A stretch of 64,000 nt of DNA, taken from Synechococcales cyanobacterium C42_A2020_086 (GTDB lineage Bacteria > Cyanobacteriota > Cyanobacteriia > Elainellales > Elainellaceae). The stretch spans positions 1 to 64,000 of the forward strand of contig JACYLU010000015.1 of assembly GCA_015272325.1 (NCBI GenBank), given 5' to 3'. This document shows, in pieces, positions 48,162 through 57,456 of this stretch. The translations under genes and the position numbers were made by a program. Every line of letters starts with the position of its first letter. The first letter of the stretch is position 1. A model generated the notes under the pieces. That model was not told the origin of the DNA and ran no database searches. It was given only the letters and a program-made list of their open reading frames with translations.

Positions 48162-51100
48162 TTACTCCACCAGCGTCTCTTCGGGTATGTCGGTGGTGCG
48201 AATAATCGGATCATCGGTGGGCGCCGGTTGAAACACCGCGTCTAGGGCTTGACCTAGCGATTCTGCCATGGCAATGCGGTTGCCATACACCACAATCACG
48301 CGTGCAAGCGTGGGGAGCTGATTCTGCTCGGCTACTAGATAGATTGGCTCTACATACAGCAGCGACTGCTCGATCGGAATTACGAGCAAGTTGCCCTGAA
48401 TCACCCGCGACCCTTGGCGATTCCACAGGGAGATCCGCTCCGAAATGACCGGATCCTGGTTGATTCGAGCTTCGATCTGCTCGGGCCCAAAGATCAGATC
48501 TTGTTTCGGGAAAGTATACAGCAGCATCCTGCCATATTGGTCGCCGTCAGACCGCGCCGATAGCCAGGCAATCAAGTTATTTCGCTGAGCTGGCGTGAAT
48601 GGACGCAGCAAGATGAACTCCTCGGTTTCCCCGATCGGCAGTTTCATGATCAGGTAGTAAGGCTCTACGAGCTGCTGCTCACCGCCATAGATCTCGTTGG
48701 GTGCCCGCCACTGGTCTTCTCGGTTATAAAACACCACCGGATCCGTCATGTGGTAGGTCATGAGCTGATTAGCCTGCACCCGATAAAAGTCCTGAGGGTA
48801 ACGAATATGACGCTGCAGGGCTTCCGGCATGGCGCTCAACGGCTGAAATACGCCCGGAAACACCCGACTCCAGGCTTGAATCAGCGGGTCTTGAGCATCG
48901 GCGATGTAAAAATTCACCGAGCCGTGATTGGCATCAATTACAACCTTCACCGAATTGCGGATATAGTTAAAGTCATTCTCTAGCGGATCCGAGTAGGGAT
49001 AGCGAGAACTGGTGGTATAGGCGTCGATGATCCAGTAGAGATAGCTGTCGTCTAGCGTGGGCGATAGTTCAGGGCGATAGCCCCGCTGCCATTGCTTGTT
49101 GCCGGTATCCACAACGACAAGATAGGGATCGCTGTCGTATCGTAGGAAGGGCGCAATGGCCCTAATGCGGTCCGTAATATTGCGACGAAACAGCAGCCGT
49201 GTATCGCTAGTGAGGTCTTCGCTGAGCAGCATCCGCCAATCTCGCAGGTGTTTGGCATACAACAAGCGCTGCCAGAAGGCGCCAATGGGGACTCCACCGC
49301 GTCCAGAGTAGGTGTTGTAGACGTTATCGCTACCGCTAGGGTAGTCTAGCTCTTTCACCCGTGTGTTGGTCATCACATAGGTGTTTGTGCTTTCCCCGTA
49401 GTAAATGCGTGGGCTGCCAATGGGAATGCTGCTGCGCACGCGCGGATCCACCGTTGCCACTCCAATTCCCTGAATCAGGTAGTCGGGCAGTCCACCCTCG
49501 GCAGCTGTGTTCACCGGACTGACAGTAAACCCATAGCCGTGGGTGTAGATCAGATGCTGGTTGATCCAGGTTTGAGCAGCCGTCGGCACCGATGTGTAAT
49601 CGAGTTCACGGGCAGCGATCAGCACCTGCTGCTGAGCTATTCGACCATCCTGGGTAGGTAGGGCATAGCGATCAATATCAGCATCGGGAAATTCGTAGTA
49701 AAGGCGGATGCGCTGCAGTTGGCGGTTGGTTTCTAGCAGCGGGCGTTTGTCCCATAGGCGAATGTTTTCAATGGTGAGGTTATTTCGCTGCAAAACCTCA
49801 GCCGTGAGGGTGCCTTCAGGGTCAAAGGTTTGCACATCGATCTCGTCTAGCTTGAACCCGCGACGAGTCAAAGCAATCGTGCGCCGCAGGTAGGGCTGCT
49901 CGAGCTGGAGTTCGTTGGGCTGGACCAGCAACTGCTGCACGGCCACTGGCAGCCCATAGGCAACGACAGCGACTAGCAGCACATACAGCCCTAGTAGCGC
50001 CAAGGGTCGCAGGTGTAAGGGCACAGGCGCAATAGCGACCGGTGGATTGGTGCGGCGGGCCGACGCTAGGGTTGGGTAGGTGGGCAAGGGTTTAGGCTTT
50101 AGGGCGGGGTCCGGAACTCTGGCCCGATAGATGCGGCTCCCCATCAATAGCGATCGTCCCAATAGCCAAAGGGCCAGCGGCACAGCTAGCAGGCTCAGCC
50201 CAGTGAAGACGGGCAACTCAACTGTAGCGCTGGTGTAGCTTGCTCCGTAGGATGCGCCCTCGGTGGAGTAAAGCAGATCATAGCGGTCTAGCCAGAAGCC
50301 CAGAGCAATCGATAGCAGCAGACAGCCTCCCAACGCTGACAGGTGCTGCTGTTGCGGTCGCGAGAATCCGGGGAAGTAGCCTTGGCTGAGGCTATCGCCG
50401 GAAAGCAAATAGATCAAACTGACCGACAAAAACGCCTGCACCAGCAGCCCGGTAAGCCAAAATTCCAGCAGTTCCCACACCGGCAAGCTAAAGATGTAGA
50501 AGCTAAGATCGCGCCCAAACAGGGGATCGGTTTCTCCAAACTCGACAGGATGCAACGCCAGCAGCAGCTTGGTCCAATGTTCAGACAGCACTAAATTGAA
50601 GCCCAAGCTGAGCAAAATGGCCACAACAACCGACCCAACCGCAGGCACCAGGATTAGCGTGACAGCCAGTAGCCCAATCACGACCGGCTGCCAAGGCTGC
50701 GTTATGCCCTGCTGGATAAGCTGCCCCAACACCGGCAGGCTAAATCTAAGCGGCACCGTTGTTCGGGAGCTTGCCAAGCTGAAATTGGGCTGCCAGTAGT
50801 TAGCCGCCAAAGTTCCGTAATAAAACAGGCTGGCCGCCAAAATCAGGCTCAGCAGCAAAACCACTGGCAGCAGCCGTACAATTCCCATGTGGCCAGGCAG
50901 CACCGGACGGTCTAGTTCTGAGGAGGGTCGGGGCCACATCCGTCGTCGCGCCACCGCGTGGTTCACGCCCAGCACCGTTAGGCTAATGGCAAACACGGTT
51001 AAGCCAATGCCGACCTGAGTCGAAATCCGCGTCACAAAGAGCTGCAGGTAGTCGAGCTTGTGAAACCAGAGACCCTCAGCCAAGAAGAAGGTTGCCAGAT

Positions 51101-51179
51101 CCAGCAAAATCAGCCCGCCTACTAGGAAGGCAGTCCAGCGTAAAATCTGACGGGTGCGGTAATCCTTGAGCCGAATCAT
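48162..51179 (-). CDS. UPF0182 family large membrane protein
   Basis: A 1005-residue protein of unknown function. About seven hydrophobic helices fill residues 15-420; the rest is a large domain, presumably extracytoplasmic. Family blocks are easy to see: DYLQLFVTRISTQVGIGLT near the start, LPVWELLEFWLTGLLVQAF, RRTIALTRRGFKLDEIDVQ, IRLWDKRPLLETNRQLQRIR, YYEFPDADIDRYAL and FYIADAQDPLIQAWSRVFPG. Length agrees with the family (900-1000). Found in cyanobacteria, actinobacteria and others without a known role. ATG at 51179. Confidence 0.92.
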   Translation of the reverse strand: MIRLKDYRTRQILRWTAFLVGGLILLDLATFFLAEGLWFHKLDYLQLFVTRISTQVGIGLTVFAISLTVLGVNHAVARRRMWPRPSSELDRPVLPGHMGIVRLLPVVLLLSLILAASLFYYGTLAANYWQPNFSLASSRTTVPLRFSLPVLGQLIQQGITQPWQPVVIGLLAVTLILVPAVGSVVVAILLSLGFNLVLSEHWTKLLLALHPVEFGETDPLFGRDLSFYIFSLPVWELLEFWLTGLLVQAFLSVSLIYLLSGDSLSQGYFPGFSRPQQQHLSALGGCLLLSIALGFWLDRYDLLYSTEGASYGASYTSATVELPVFTGLSLLAVPLALWLLGRSLLMGSRIYRARVPDPALKPKPLPTYPTLASARRTNPPVAIAPVPLHLRPLALLGLYVLLVAVVAYGLPVAVQQLLVQPNELQLEQPYLRRTIALTRRGFKLDEIDVQTFDPEGTLTAEVLQRNNLTIENIRLWDKRPLLETNRQLQRIRLYYEFPDADIDRYALPTQDGRIAQQQVLIAARELDYTSVPTAAQTWINQHLIYTHGYGFTVSPVNTAAEGGLPDYLIQGIGVATVDPRVRSSIPIGSPRIYYGESTNTYVMTNTRVKELDYPSGSDNVYNTYSGRGGVPIGAFWQRLLYAKHLRDWRMLLSEDLTSDTRLLFRRNITDRIRAIAPFLRYDSDPYLVVVDTGNKQWQRGYRPELSPTLDDSYLYWIIDAYTTSSRYPYSDPLENDFNYIRNSVKVVIDANHGSVNFYIADAQDPLIQAWSRVFPGVFQPLSAMPEALQRHIRYPQDFYRVQANQLMTYHMTDPVVFYNREDQWRAPNEIYGGEQQLVEPYYLIMKLPIGETEEFILLRPFTPAQRNNLIAWLSARSDGDQYGRMLLYTFPKQDLIFGPEQIEARINQDPVISERISLWNRQGSRVIQGNLLVIPIEQSLLYVEPIYLVAEQNQLPTLARVIVVYGNRIAMAESLGQALDAVFQPAPTDDPIIRTTDIPEETLVE

Positions 51180-51259
51180 GGGTGCGGAGATGCAGCGACT
51201 ATACCCTCTACCCTACACCCAATTATTCTGGATCGGTTGGGCCAACGCCTGCACCGCAT

Positions 51260-52831
51260 TCAGCACACAGCAACCACTCCACCCCGACGCGGATCGCCCG
51301 CTCCAGACAAGGTACCGTTATTACAGGTCACGGCGTGGACGCCGCCAAAGAACATGTTCTGCTGTGGCCAGTGCTCTAGCTTGCCGTTGAACGGAAATTC
51401 AGCCCGATCAGCCGCTGCCTGCTCAAACCCCGGTTCTAGATTAAAAACACCGTCTTCCCAGTGCACGCGCGGGCTGCCAACAGCTTGCTCAACGGACATC
51501 TCGAAATCCAATAGATTCGAGATCACTTGCAAAATAGCAGTGCGGATGCGGTTTGAGCCACCCGAACCCAGCACTAGCTCGGGCTGCGCTCCCCGTAGCA
51601 CCATAGTCGGTGCCATCATCGAGGAAATCCGCACATTCTCCTGCCACTGGTGGAAGCCTTGGGGATGCAGATCCGCCTCACCCAGCATATTGTTGGTCAT
51701 CATGCCTGTACCTGGAATCACATAGGACGATCCTTCGCCGTTCGAGGTAGTGACACTTGCCGCATTGCCCTCACTATCCATGACGCTAAGGTGCGTTGTG
51801 CTGCCCCATTTGTTGACCGCAAGCTGCTGCCAGGTCCTCAGGTGGTCGGGCGAGAGAAAGCGCTCCGCCACGTCTGGTTCGTAGAGGCGAGCATCGTAGC
51901 CATCGCGACGCGCTTGGTTGGTTAGCTGCATGGTGTTGGCCAAAAGCTGCAAATGCTCACGACTGCCAACAGCAAGCTGAGATAGGGAATGTTGCTCCAG
52001 CAGGGATAGCGCAAAGGCAATCAGCGTTCCGCCGGAGCTAGGGGGTGGGTTCGTAACCAGCGTATTGCCTCGGTACTGCATCATCAGCGGCTGCCGCTCC
52101 ATCACCTGATACTGCTCTAGGTCTGCTCGGGTCAGGTACCCTCCCTGGGCCTGACAGTCCTTGACAAGTTTCTGAGCAATATCGCCGTGGTAGAAGCCGC
52201 GGGCCCCTTCTGCCGCCAAGTAGCTCAAGCTATCTGCCAGATCCGGTATGGTGAAGCAGCTTCCTGGTGCCCACAACTTCCCCTCGGGAGCAAAGATTGC
52301 TCGCGACTCGGCACTGCCCAACAGGATGGGAGCCAGAATGGTCATGCAATAGGTTTGAAACTCACTGATGGCAACGCCGGTCTTGGCGTAGTGAATCGCC
52401 GGCTCGCTAACCACTGCCCACGGCAATCGCCCTAGGCGTTGATGGACGTGAAATAACCCGCCCATTGTACCCGGAACGGCAACCGAACCTAGTCCAATAT
52501 GAAATTCCTGGGTGACGCCACCAAAATCAACCTGAACAGGATAGAAGTCAATTGTTCGTCCATTGGGCTTCTGCTGCGGCGTTTGGGTAAAAAAATCGAA
52601 CAGAATATTTTGGTTGTCCTGGGTGTGGGCCAGCAAAAACCCTCCGCCCGCAGCCGACGTTAGGGTGGGTTCTGCCACAAACGATGCCATCACTGCTGCT
52701 ACGGCTGCATCAAAGGCATTGCCGCCCAACCGCAGCATCTCACACCCCGCTTCCACGGTTTTGACATGGCCGGCTGCAATCACACCACGGGTTTTCGAGA
52801 GCATACGGAAACAATTCACTGAGGGTATCAA
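51260..52831 (-). CDS. Gamma-glutamyltransferase family protein
   Basis: A 523-residue Ntn-hydrolase. The N-terminal block AGCEMLRLGGNAFDAAVAA and SAAGGGFLL are typical. The autocleavage and nucleophile Thr345 lies in WGSTTHLSVMDSEGNAAS, giving a large subunit of about 344 residues and a small one of about 180; PSSGGTL and GSGGSNRIRTAILQVI are present. The enzyme would cleave glutathione or gamma-glutamyl compounds. The expected signal peptide is missing at the N terminus, so the protein may be cytoplasmic, or an unusual start is used. ATG at 52831 or 52804 (MLSKTRGVIAAGH). It is 80 bases from the UPF0182 gene start, same strand. Confidence 0.87.
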   Translation of the reverse strand: MIPSVNCFRMLSKTRGVIAAGHVKTVEAGCEMLRLGGNAFDAAVAAVMASFVAEPTLTSAAGGGFLLAHTQDNQNILFDFFTQTPQQKPNGRTIDFYPVQVDFGGVTQEFHIGLGSVAVPGTMGGLFHVHQRLGRLPWAVVSEPAIHYAKTGVAISEFQTYCMTILAPILLGSAESRAIFAPEGKLWAPGSCFTIPDLADSLSYLAAEGARGFYHGDIAQKLVKDCQAQGGYLTRADLEQYQVMERQPLMMQYRGNTLVTNPPPSSGGTLIAFALSLLEQHSLSQLAVGSREHLQLLANTMQLTNQARRDGYDARLYEPDVAERFLSPDHLRTWQQLAVNKWGSTTHLSVMDSEGNAASVTTSNGEGSSYVIPGTGMMTNNMLGEADLHPQGFHQWQENVRISSMMAPTMVLRGAQPELVLGSGGSNRIRTAILQVISNLLDFEMSVEQAVGSPRVHWEDGVFNLEPGFEQAAADRAEFPFNGKLEHWPQQNMFFGGVHAVTCNNGTLSGAGDPRRGGVVAVC

Positions 52832-53222
52832 CTCAAAACTGTAGCGCTAATCGAGAGTGCTAATCGAGTCAGGTGCTGGCAGTCTGTCAACGTTTGCTGT
52901 CACTCGAACTCGCAACTTCAGGAAGTCAGAGCTTTCTCACTGGCATCCTCAGTCGCATCGATCTCAATCACAGTTCAAACTATGCTCAAACCATCAACAG
53001 CACTAATCTGCATCAACCTCACCCTGAATTTACCGGATTTGGCTGTGCCGTCTACCCTATAAGCAGGTCTACAAGTAAGCAGATCTACAAGCAGAACGCT
53101 GGATTTTCTGTCGTTCTCGGGTATGAAATCCGGGCACCCATTCTTAGAAACGGGAGCTGATCTCGTCGGGCTGCAGTGGTGCCTAGATCCTTCCCACCTA
53201 TTCCCTAACCACCCTAACTGCC
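52832..53222. other. Intergenic region with two imperfect duplications
   Basis: 391 bases between divergent genes. GCTAATCGAG occurs at 52846-52855 and 52859-52868; AAGCAGGTCTACAAG at 53061-53075 recurs with one change at 53077-53091. A 95-codon frame at 52873-53160 has no recognisable motif or ribosome-binding site and spans the second duplication, so I do not call it. Confidence 0.6.
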
Positions 53223-53963
53223 GTGAAACACGTTCTCATTATTCTGCATCAAGCCATCTCTGAGCCTGGATTGGTGGGCACACTGCTGCAAGCCCAGGGG
53301 TATGAGCTAGATGTGCGTTGCCCTGCGACTGGGGCAGAGTTGCCCTCTGACTTAGATCAGCATGCTGGGGTCGTAGTCTTTGGCGGACCGATGAGCGCCA
53401 ATGATGATGACACCCTGCCTTTTATTCGCCTAGAGCTAGATTGGATTGAGACCGTGCTCGCCGCGCAAACGCCCTTCTTGGGAATCTGTTTGGGGGCGCA
53501 ACTGCTGGCGCGAGTTCTAGGAGCCACCGTTAGCCGTCATCCTGAGGGCATCCGCGAGATTGGCTATGTGCCGATTCAGCCGACTTTGCCGCCAAACGGG
53601 GTGCCCAATCCGCTGTCGGCTTTGCAACAGGTTTACCACTGGCATCAAGAAGGTTTTGACCTGCCGCATACGGCAACCCTGCTGGCAACCGGCGAGGTGT
53701 TTCCGCACCAGGCATTTCGCTATGGCAATGCCTACGGCGTGCAGTTTCATCCAGAAATCACCATGCCTATGATTGAGCGCTGGACCACCGAAGCTGCGGA
53801 TCATCTGCTATTGCCCGGTGCCCAGCCGCGCGAGGTGCAGATGCAGCAGCACCAGGAGCACGGACCTAAAGTAGCAGACTGGTTAAATCAGTTTCTAGCC
53901 CAGTGGCTCAACTCGACCTCTGCAACCGAACAGGCAGCACCTCCCGTTTCGCTGACGCTCTGA
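53223..53963 (+). CDS. Class I glutamine amidotransferase-like protein
   Basis: A 246-residue stand-alone GATase1 domain of the GMP-synthase-like type. The nucleophile Cys89 is in LGICLGAQLLA, with the catalytic His176-x-Glu178 in VQFHPEIT, and FGGPMSANDDD forms the oxyanion-side loop. Many cyanobacterial homologues are annotated only as type 1 glutamine amidotransferase. It would release ammonia from glutamine or a gamma-glutamyl substrate; no synthetase partner is adjacent. Its neighbour on the other strand is a gamma-glutamyltransferase gene, a coincidence that may be worth noting. Start is GTG at 53223. Confidence 0.85.
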   Translation: MKHVLIILHQAISEPGLVGTLLQAQGYELDVRCPATGAELPSDLDQHAGVVVFGGPMSANDDDTLPFIRLELDWIETVLAAQTPFLGICLGAQLLARVLGATVSRHPEGIREIGYVPIQPTLPPNGVPNPLSALQQVYHWHQEGFDLPHTATLLATGEVFPHQAFRYGNAYGVQFHPEITMPMIERWTTEAADHLLLPGAQPREVQMQQHQEHGPKVADWLNQFLAQWLNSTSATEQAAPPVSLTL

Positions 53964-54026
53964 GTGCTCTGCTTCAGTCGGGGTTGAGCGGCCCTAGTTT
54001 TTTCGCAAGCCTCTCACGACAAGCCT

Positions 54027-55133
54027 CTAGGGGGCTTCACTGCGCTCGATGATGATTTGCACTACCAGCGCATCGTCGGCGATTGGTATACCCTGGGCGC
54101 GGGCTGGCTCAAACTGCCAGTTGTTTACTAAACACTGAGCTAGGGCATCGTAGGCGGGGCTGTCGCTAGATTCGCGGGTTACGGTATCCGTAACGGTTCC
54201 GGTTTCGTCGGTACTGACCTGTACTGTCACGGCGGTGCCCAGAAATTCAACGGCTTCTGGGGTCACGGGACAGGGCGATGTGCTGGGGTCCACGGCAAAG
54301 GTCTGTTCGTTGGCACGGGGGCGAGCAGGAGTATTCAGGGGTAGCTCGGCAGGTGGCGGTGCAGTGAGGCGAGCCGTGAGCTGAGCAGGAACCACTCCCT
54401 GCGGTGTGACGACCGACGGCAACGGCGAAGGATTCGCAGACGGCAGCGGCAATGTTCCAGACACATCCGGCACCGGCGTATCGATTGGCAGGGTAGAGAT
54501 CAAGGGGGACGGCGACACCGACGGCGTCGGAGTAGGAATAGGAGAGGGGGCAATCGGACGATTTTCCTCAGGAAGTCCGCCAAATTCCGGTGTGGCGATC
54601 GACGGAGTAGACACAGTCGAAGGGGTGACGGACGGAGTCTCTATTGATGAAGGCGGGGGAGGTTGCGGCGACGGTGCAGTAGGTGACTGAATCGGGGATG
54701 GATTGGGAGCCGAGGGCGGCGCAATACCAATGCTGCCAGGAGTCGTGCCCCAATCGCCCAGAGAAGCACTCGGTGCGGCAGGAGTCGTCGGCACCCCAGC
54801 AGCGTCCGGTGGCGTAGACTGAGCGGGTGCCGCACTCAATGGCGGTTTTGTAGCGGGTGGTTTTGTGGTGGACGGGGAGCTGGGTGGCGCAGCAGCGGGC
54901 GGGTTGGCAGCGGCGGGTTGCTCCTCTTCTGCTAGTTCGATCAGGTCGATGGGTGTTGCTGCTACTGATGGAGCCGGCAGCACAAAGCGCTGACTCAACG
55001 GTTGCACCAGCCCCAGCAGACCCCAATGCATCGCAATCGATCCGCCGATCAGCAGTCCCCAAAACCGCCAGGAGCGAGATGGGGAGGATAGGCGGTCAGA
55101 GCCGGCAGCATTCGTGGAATCCAATCGGGTCAT
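54027..55133 (-). CDS. TonB-like protein with long Pro/Ser/Thr spacer
   Basis: A 368-residue inner-membrane-anchored protein. One transmembrane helix (about 25-45, WGLLIGGSIAMHWGLLGLV) is followed by DLIELAEEE, about 190 residues of Pro/Ser/Thr/Ala repeats (PPSSPSTTKPPATKPP) and a C-terminal domain from about 285 (EAVEFLGTAVTVQVSTDETG, YDALAQCLVNNWQFEPAR) that resembles a TonB C-terminal fold. TonB passes energy from ExbB/ExbD to outer-membrane receptors, but neither exbB/exbD nor a receptor is nearby, so an energy-transducing role is only probable. ATG at 55133. Confidence 0.75.
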   Translation of the reverse strand: MTRLDSTNAAGSDRLSSPSRSWRFWGLLIGGSIAMHWGLLGLVQPLSQRFVLPAPSVAATPIDLIELAEEEQPAAANPPAAAPPSSPSTTKPPATKPPLSAAPAQSTPPDAAGVPTTPAAPSASLGDWGTTPGSIGIAPPSAPNPSPIQSPTAPSPQPPPPSSIETPSVTPSTVSTPSIATPEFGGLPEENRPIAPSPIPTPTPSVSPSPLISTLPIDTPVPDVSGTLPLPSANPSPLPSVVTPQGVVPAQLTARLTAPPPAELPLNTPARPRANEQTFAVDPSTSPCPVTPEAVEFLGTAVTVQVSTDETGTVTDTVTRESSDSPAYDALAQCLVNNWQFEPARAQGIPIADDALVVQIIIERSEAP

Positions 55134-55230
55134 GGTTGAACCATGGAACTAGAGCATCCTGGACTGATCATCTCAACTGATCCTACTGAATCCTGTCGAG
55201 GCAGACCGTCCATAGGTGAGATCCGGCTCA

Positions 55231-55707
55231 CTACTGAGGCGAATTGGATGGCATCTCGGCAGCACTCGACTCAACCGCACGAGCCATAAAGGATTGGCGA
55301 ATCCACTGCGTCAGAATGTGAGACAGCAGCCCCAAAGGACCGGCAAACAGGCAAAGCACCAGCGAGTGAATCGTCCAAACGCCGGTTCGCTGCCCTTCCC
55401 AGTAGATCCAGCGCCCCACAAACAAATCCATCACCAGAAAATGCACCCATCCGGTGGCAGTAACCCGCTCATTGGCAAACAAACGCGCCAGATCTGCCAA
55501 CTGCGGATTCGCAAAATCAGCCGCGGTGTCCGGATCCAAACTGTTGCTAAAGAGATAGAGGTATAGCCCTGCCAACACCACAAACGGCAGAAACGACTCC
55601 ATCACTTTTCGGGTGCCCTGCCAATTAGGCAGCAGGATCATCAGCAGCCAGAAGGGCAAGACAAAGAGATTGGCACCGTTAAACAGTAGATCAAGCGATA
55701 TGGGCAT
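55231..55707 (-). CDS. ABA4-like membrane protein
   Basis: A 158-residue protein from the ATG at 55707 (MPISLDLLFNGANLFVLPFW); the frame is open up to 55995 but that would overlap the divergent gene and is not conserved. It has about four helices and the family blocks LPFWLLMILLPNW, GWVHFLVMDLFVGRWIYWE and FAGPLGLLSHILTQWI. Plant ABA4 is needed for neoxanthin synthesis; cyanobacterial relatives are of unknown function, with a carotenoid role as a hypothesis. The His and Asp in HFLVMDLFVGRW are the conserved polar residues. Confidence 0.83.
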   Translation of the reverse strand: MPISLDLLFNGANLFVLPFWLLMILLPNWQGTRKVMESFLPFVVLAGLYLYLFSNSLDPDTAADFANPQLADLARLFANERVTATGWVHFLVMDLFVGRWIYWEGQRTGVWTIHSLVLCLFAGPLGLLSHILTQWIRQSFMARAVESSAAEMPSNSPQ

Positions 55708-55955
55708 AACAGCAAGCAGTAAATAGGGCTTATGTCTAGCAAAGCATAGTTTTGCCAGGGGTGCCTTTACCAGCCAGAGCGACGAACCTAGCCAAGATTG
55801 CGTAGAACAAACGATGGGTAACCCTAGAAAAATCGAATAGAGTTGGAACATCTCAAAGCGACAGATCACGGCTAATGGCTTACGGCTGATAGCTAGGGAA
55901 GAACCGCTTGAGAAATCAATGACGCGATGCGTGAGATAGATTGAGCTGAGCGGAC

Positions 55956-57011
55956 ATGGGGTTAGAAACCATTGTGACCCTGCTGCTGGGAACACTGGCA
56001 GTGGCGTGGGGGATGCGGTTAGGGCGCGTGCTGCTGCGCAAAGGCGCTACGGCCAGCAATTTGTTTCAAGGCAAGAATGCTGCCTCAATGGCCTTTCTGG
56101 GAAGCTACATGGGGCTGCTGCTGCTGGCGCTGTATGTTCCTCAGCTACAGGCCTTGCCATTGGAGTGGCGCGTGTCGGGAATGCGGGTCACCTGGACCCT
56201 GATTCGCGTTATGCTGCTGGGTTTTTGCGGGCTGGCTTGGGTGGTGAGCTGGAAAACGGCGCGGTTGCAGGTCGTGGCGGTTGTGCTGCTGGGGCTGCTG
56301 GGCTTGGGCAGCTTTCTTGCGGCTGAGGCTTACTTTTTGGCCCCCATTCACGCCTCGCTGCACGATAATTTGCTGCCCAACGGCATTTTTCAGCAAACCT
56401 CCAACAGCAGTTGTGCTCCTGCGGCCCTGGCGACCGTGCTGCGGCGCTGGGGCATCGAAGCCACCGAATCGAGCGTTGCTGAAGCCGCCGGGACGAGCCG
56501 CCTAGGCACCTCGATGCCGCAGTTGATTGTCGCAACTCAGGCAATTGGCATGGACGCGATCGAGCTGGCTCCGACTTGGGAGCAAATGCGCCGCATCAAC
56601 CGTCCGGGGGTGCTGGCCACCTGGCTCTATTCAGAAACGGGACGTGCCCCCCATACCGTTAGTCTGCTGGCGATGACGCAGAACACCGTGATCATTGCCG
56701 ATCCCGCCTTTGGCAAATTTTACGAGCTGGACCCGGCTCAGTTTGAACATGTTTGGCGGCATCAGTACCTGCCGGTGTTTCTGCCTGAAGATCGCACCCT
56801 CGCCCCCGACCGAGCAGCAGACTACCTGCGCCGCCTAGGATATCTGGATGCAGCCACGCCGTTGACCCCCGACCGACTACAACAGGCCATTCAGCAGTTT
56901 CAAACGGCTGTTGGCGTTAACGTCACTGGCAACCTCGATCCAGCAACCGCCCTGCTGCTGAGCGGTCCGTTTCTTGCGAATCAGCCCAGGCTCGATTCCC
57001 CTCTTCCCTGA
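55956..57011 (+). CDS. Membrane-anchored C39-like cysteine peptidase with peptidoglycan-binding domain
   Basis: A 351-residue protein. Four hydrophobic segments (about 3-21, 44-62, 79-98, 103-125) are followed by a C39-like papain-fold domain: Cys153 in QQTSNSSCAPAALATVLRRW, His233 in APHTVSLLAM and Asp249 in IIADPAFG form the expected triad. A peptidoglycan-binding type 1 domain ends the protein (LTPDRLQQAIQQFQTAVGV then TGNLDPATALLL, about 290-340). C39 peptidases usually cleave double-glycine leaders as part of an ABC exporter; here no ATPase is fused or adjacent, so the target is unknown. Start ATG 55956 after GAGCGGA. Confidence 0.8.
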   Translation: MGLETIVTLLLGTLAVAWGMRLGRVLLRKGATASNLFQGKNAASMAFLGSYMGLLLLALYVPQLQALPLEWRVSGMRVTWTLIRVMLLGFCGLAWVVSWKTARLQVVAVVLLGLLGLGSFLAAEAYFLAPIHASLHDNLLPNGIFQQTSNSSCAPAALATVLRRWGIEATESSVAEAAGTSRLGTSMPQLIVATQAIGMDAIELAPTWEQMRRINRPGVLATWLYSETGRAPHTVSLLAMTQNTVIIADPAFGKFYELDPAQFEHVWRHQYLPVFLPEDRTLAPDRAADYLRRLGYLDAATPLTPDRLQQAIQQFQTAVGVNVTGNLDPATALLLSGPFLANQPRLDSPLP

Positions 57012-57074
57012 CTCGACTCCTGAAGGGCGAACGCCAAACGGTAGGATCAGAGAGGACGCAACGGGAGAACGGCA

Positions 57075-57449
57075 GTGAGTCAGTTTAGGGGTCTGGCAAA
57101 AGCATTGCAAAACGCGCTGGTAATGGGGCTAGTGCTGCTAACGCTGCTGGTGAGCGGGCAGCCGGTCATGGCGGCCGAAGTGGGTTTGGAAACCGCTGGC
57201 GCTCAGATCTTCGAGGTGCACTGCGCAGGCTGTCACATCAACGGCGGCAACATCGTGCGGCGCAACAAAACGCTGAAGCTGAACGCCCTGAAGCGCAATG
57301 GAGTCGATTCGCTAGACGCCATCAGCGAAATTGTCGCAAACGGCAAGGGCAACATGTCGGCCTACCGCGATCGCCTCAGCGAGCAGGAGATTCACGCGGT
57401 TGCAGCCTACGTGCTAGAACGCGCCCAACAGAACTGGCAGAAGCGTTAA
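57075..57449 (+). CDS. Cytochrome c6-like protein
   Basis: A 124-residue exported c-type cytochrome. The signal peptide spans about 1-34 (ALVMGLVLLTLLVSGQPVMAAE). Haem c is bound by CAGCH (Cys50, Cys53, His54); Met94 in GKGNMSAY is the likely sixth ligand. The mature size of about 90 residues and the pattern GGNIVRRNKTLKLNALKRNG resemble lumenal cytochrome c6 and its low-potential c6B/c6C variants; the usual c6 PAF after the Met is SAY here, so I do not assign petJ. It would carry electrons in the thylakoid lumen or periplasm. GTG at 57075 with GGGAGAAC upstream. It converges on nurA with a 7-base gap. Confidence 0.85.
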   Translation: MSQFRGLAKALQNALVMGLVLLTLLVSGQPVMAAEVGLETAGAQIFEVHCAGCHINGGNIVRRNKTLKLNALKRNGVDSLDAISEIVANGKGNMSAYRDRLSEQEIHAVAAYVLERAQQNWQKR

Positions 57450-57456
57450 AGCGGTT

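Noticed and set aside
52873-53160. 95-codon frame between the gamma-glutamyltransferase and amidotransferase genes
   Set aside because: No ribosome-binding site or motif; part of it is a duplicated intergenic repeat.
53964-54026. Terminator between the amidotransferase and TonB-like genes
   Set aside because: GGG...CCC before TTTTTT makes only a 3-bp stem; too weak to call.
55708-55995. N-terminal extension of the ABA4-like protein
   Set aside because: It would overlap the divergent C39-like gene and exceeds the family length; the domain begins at 55707.
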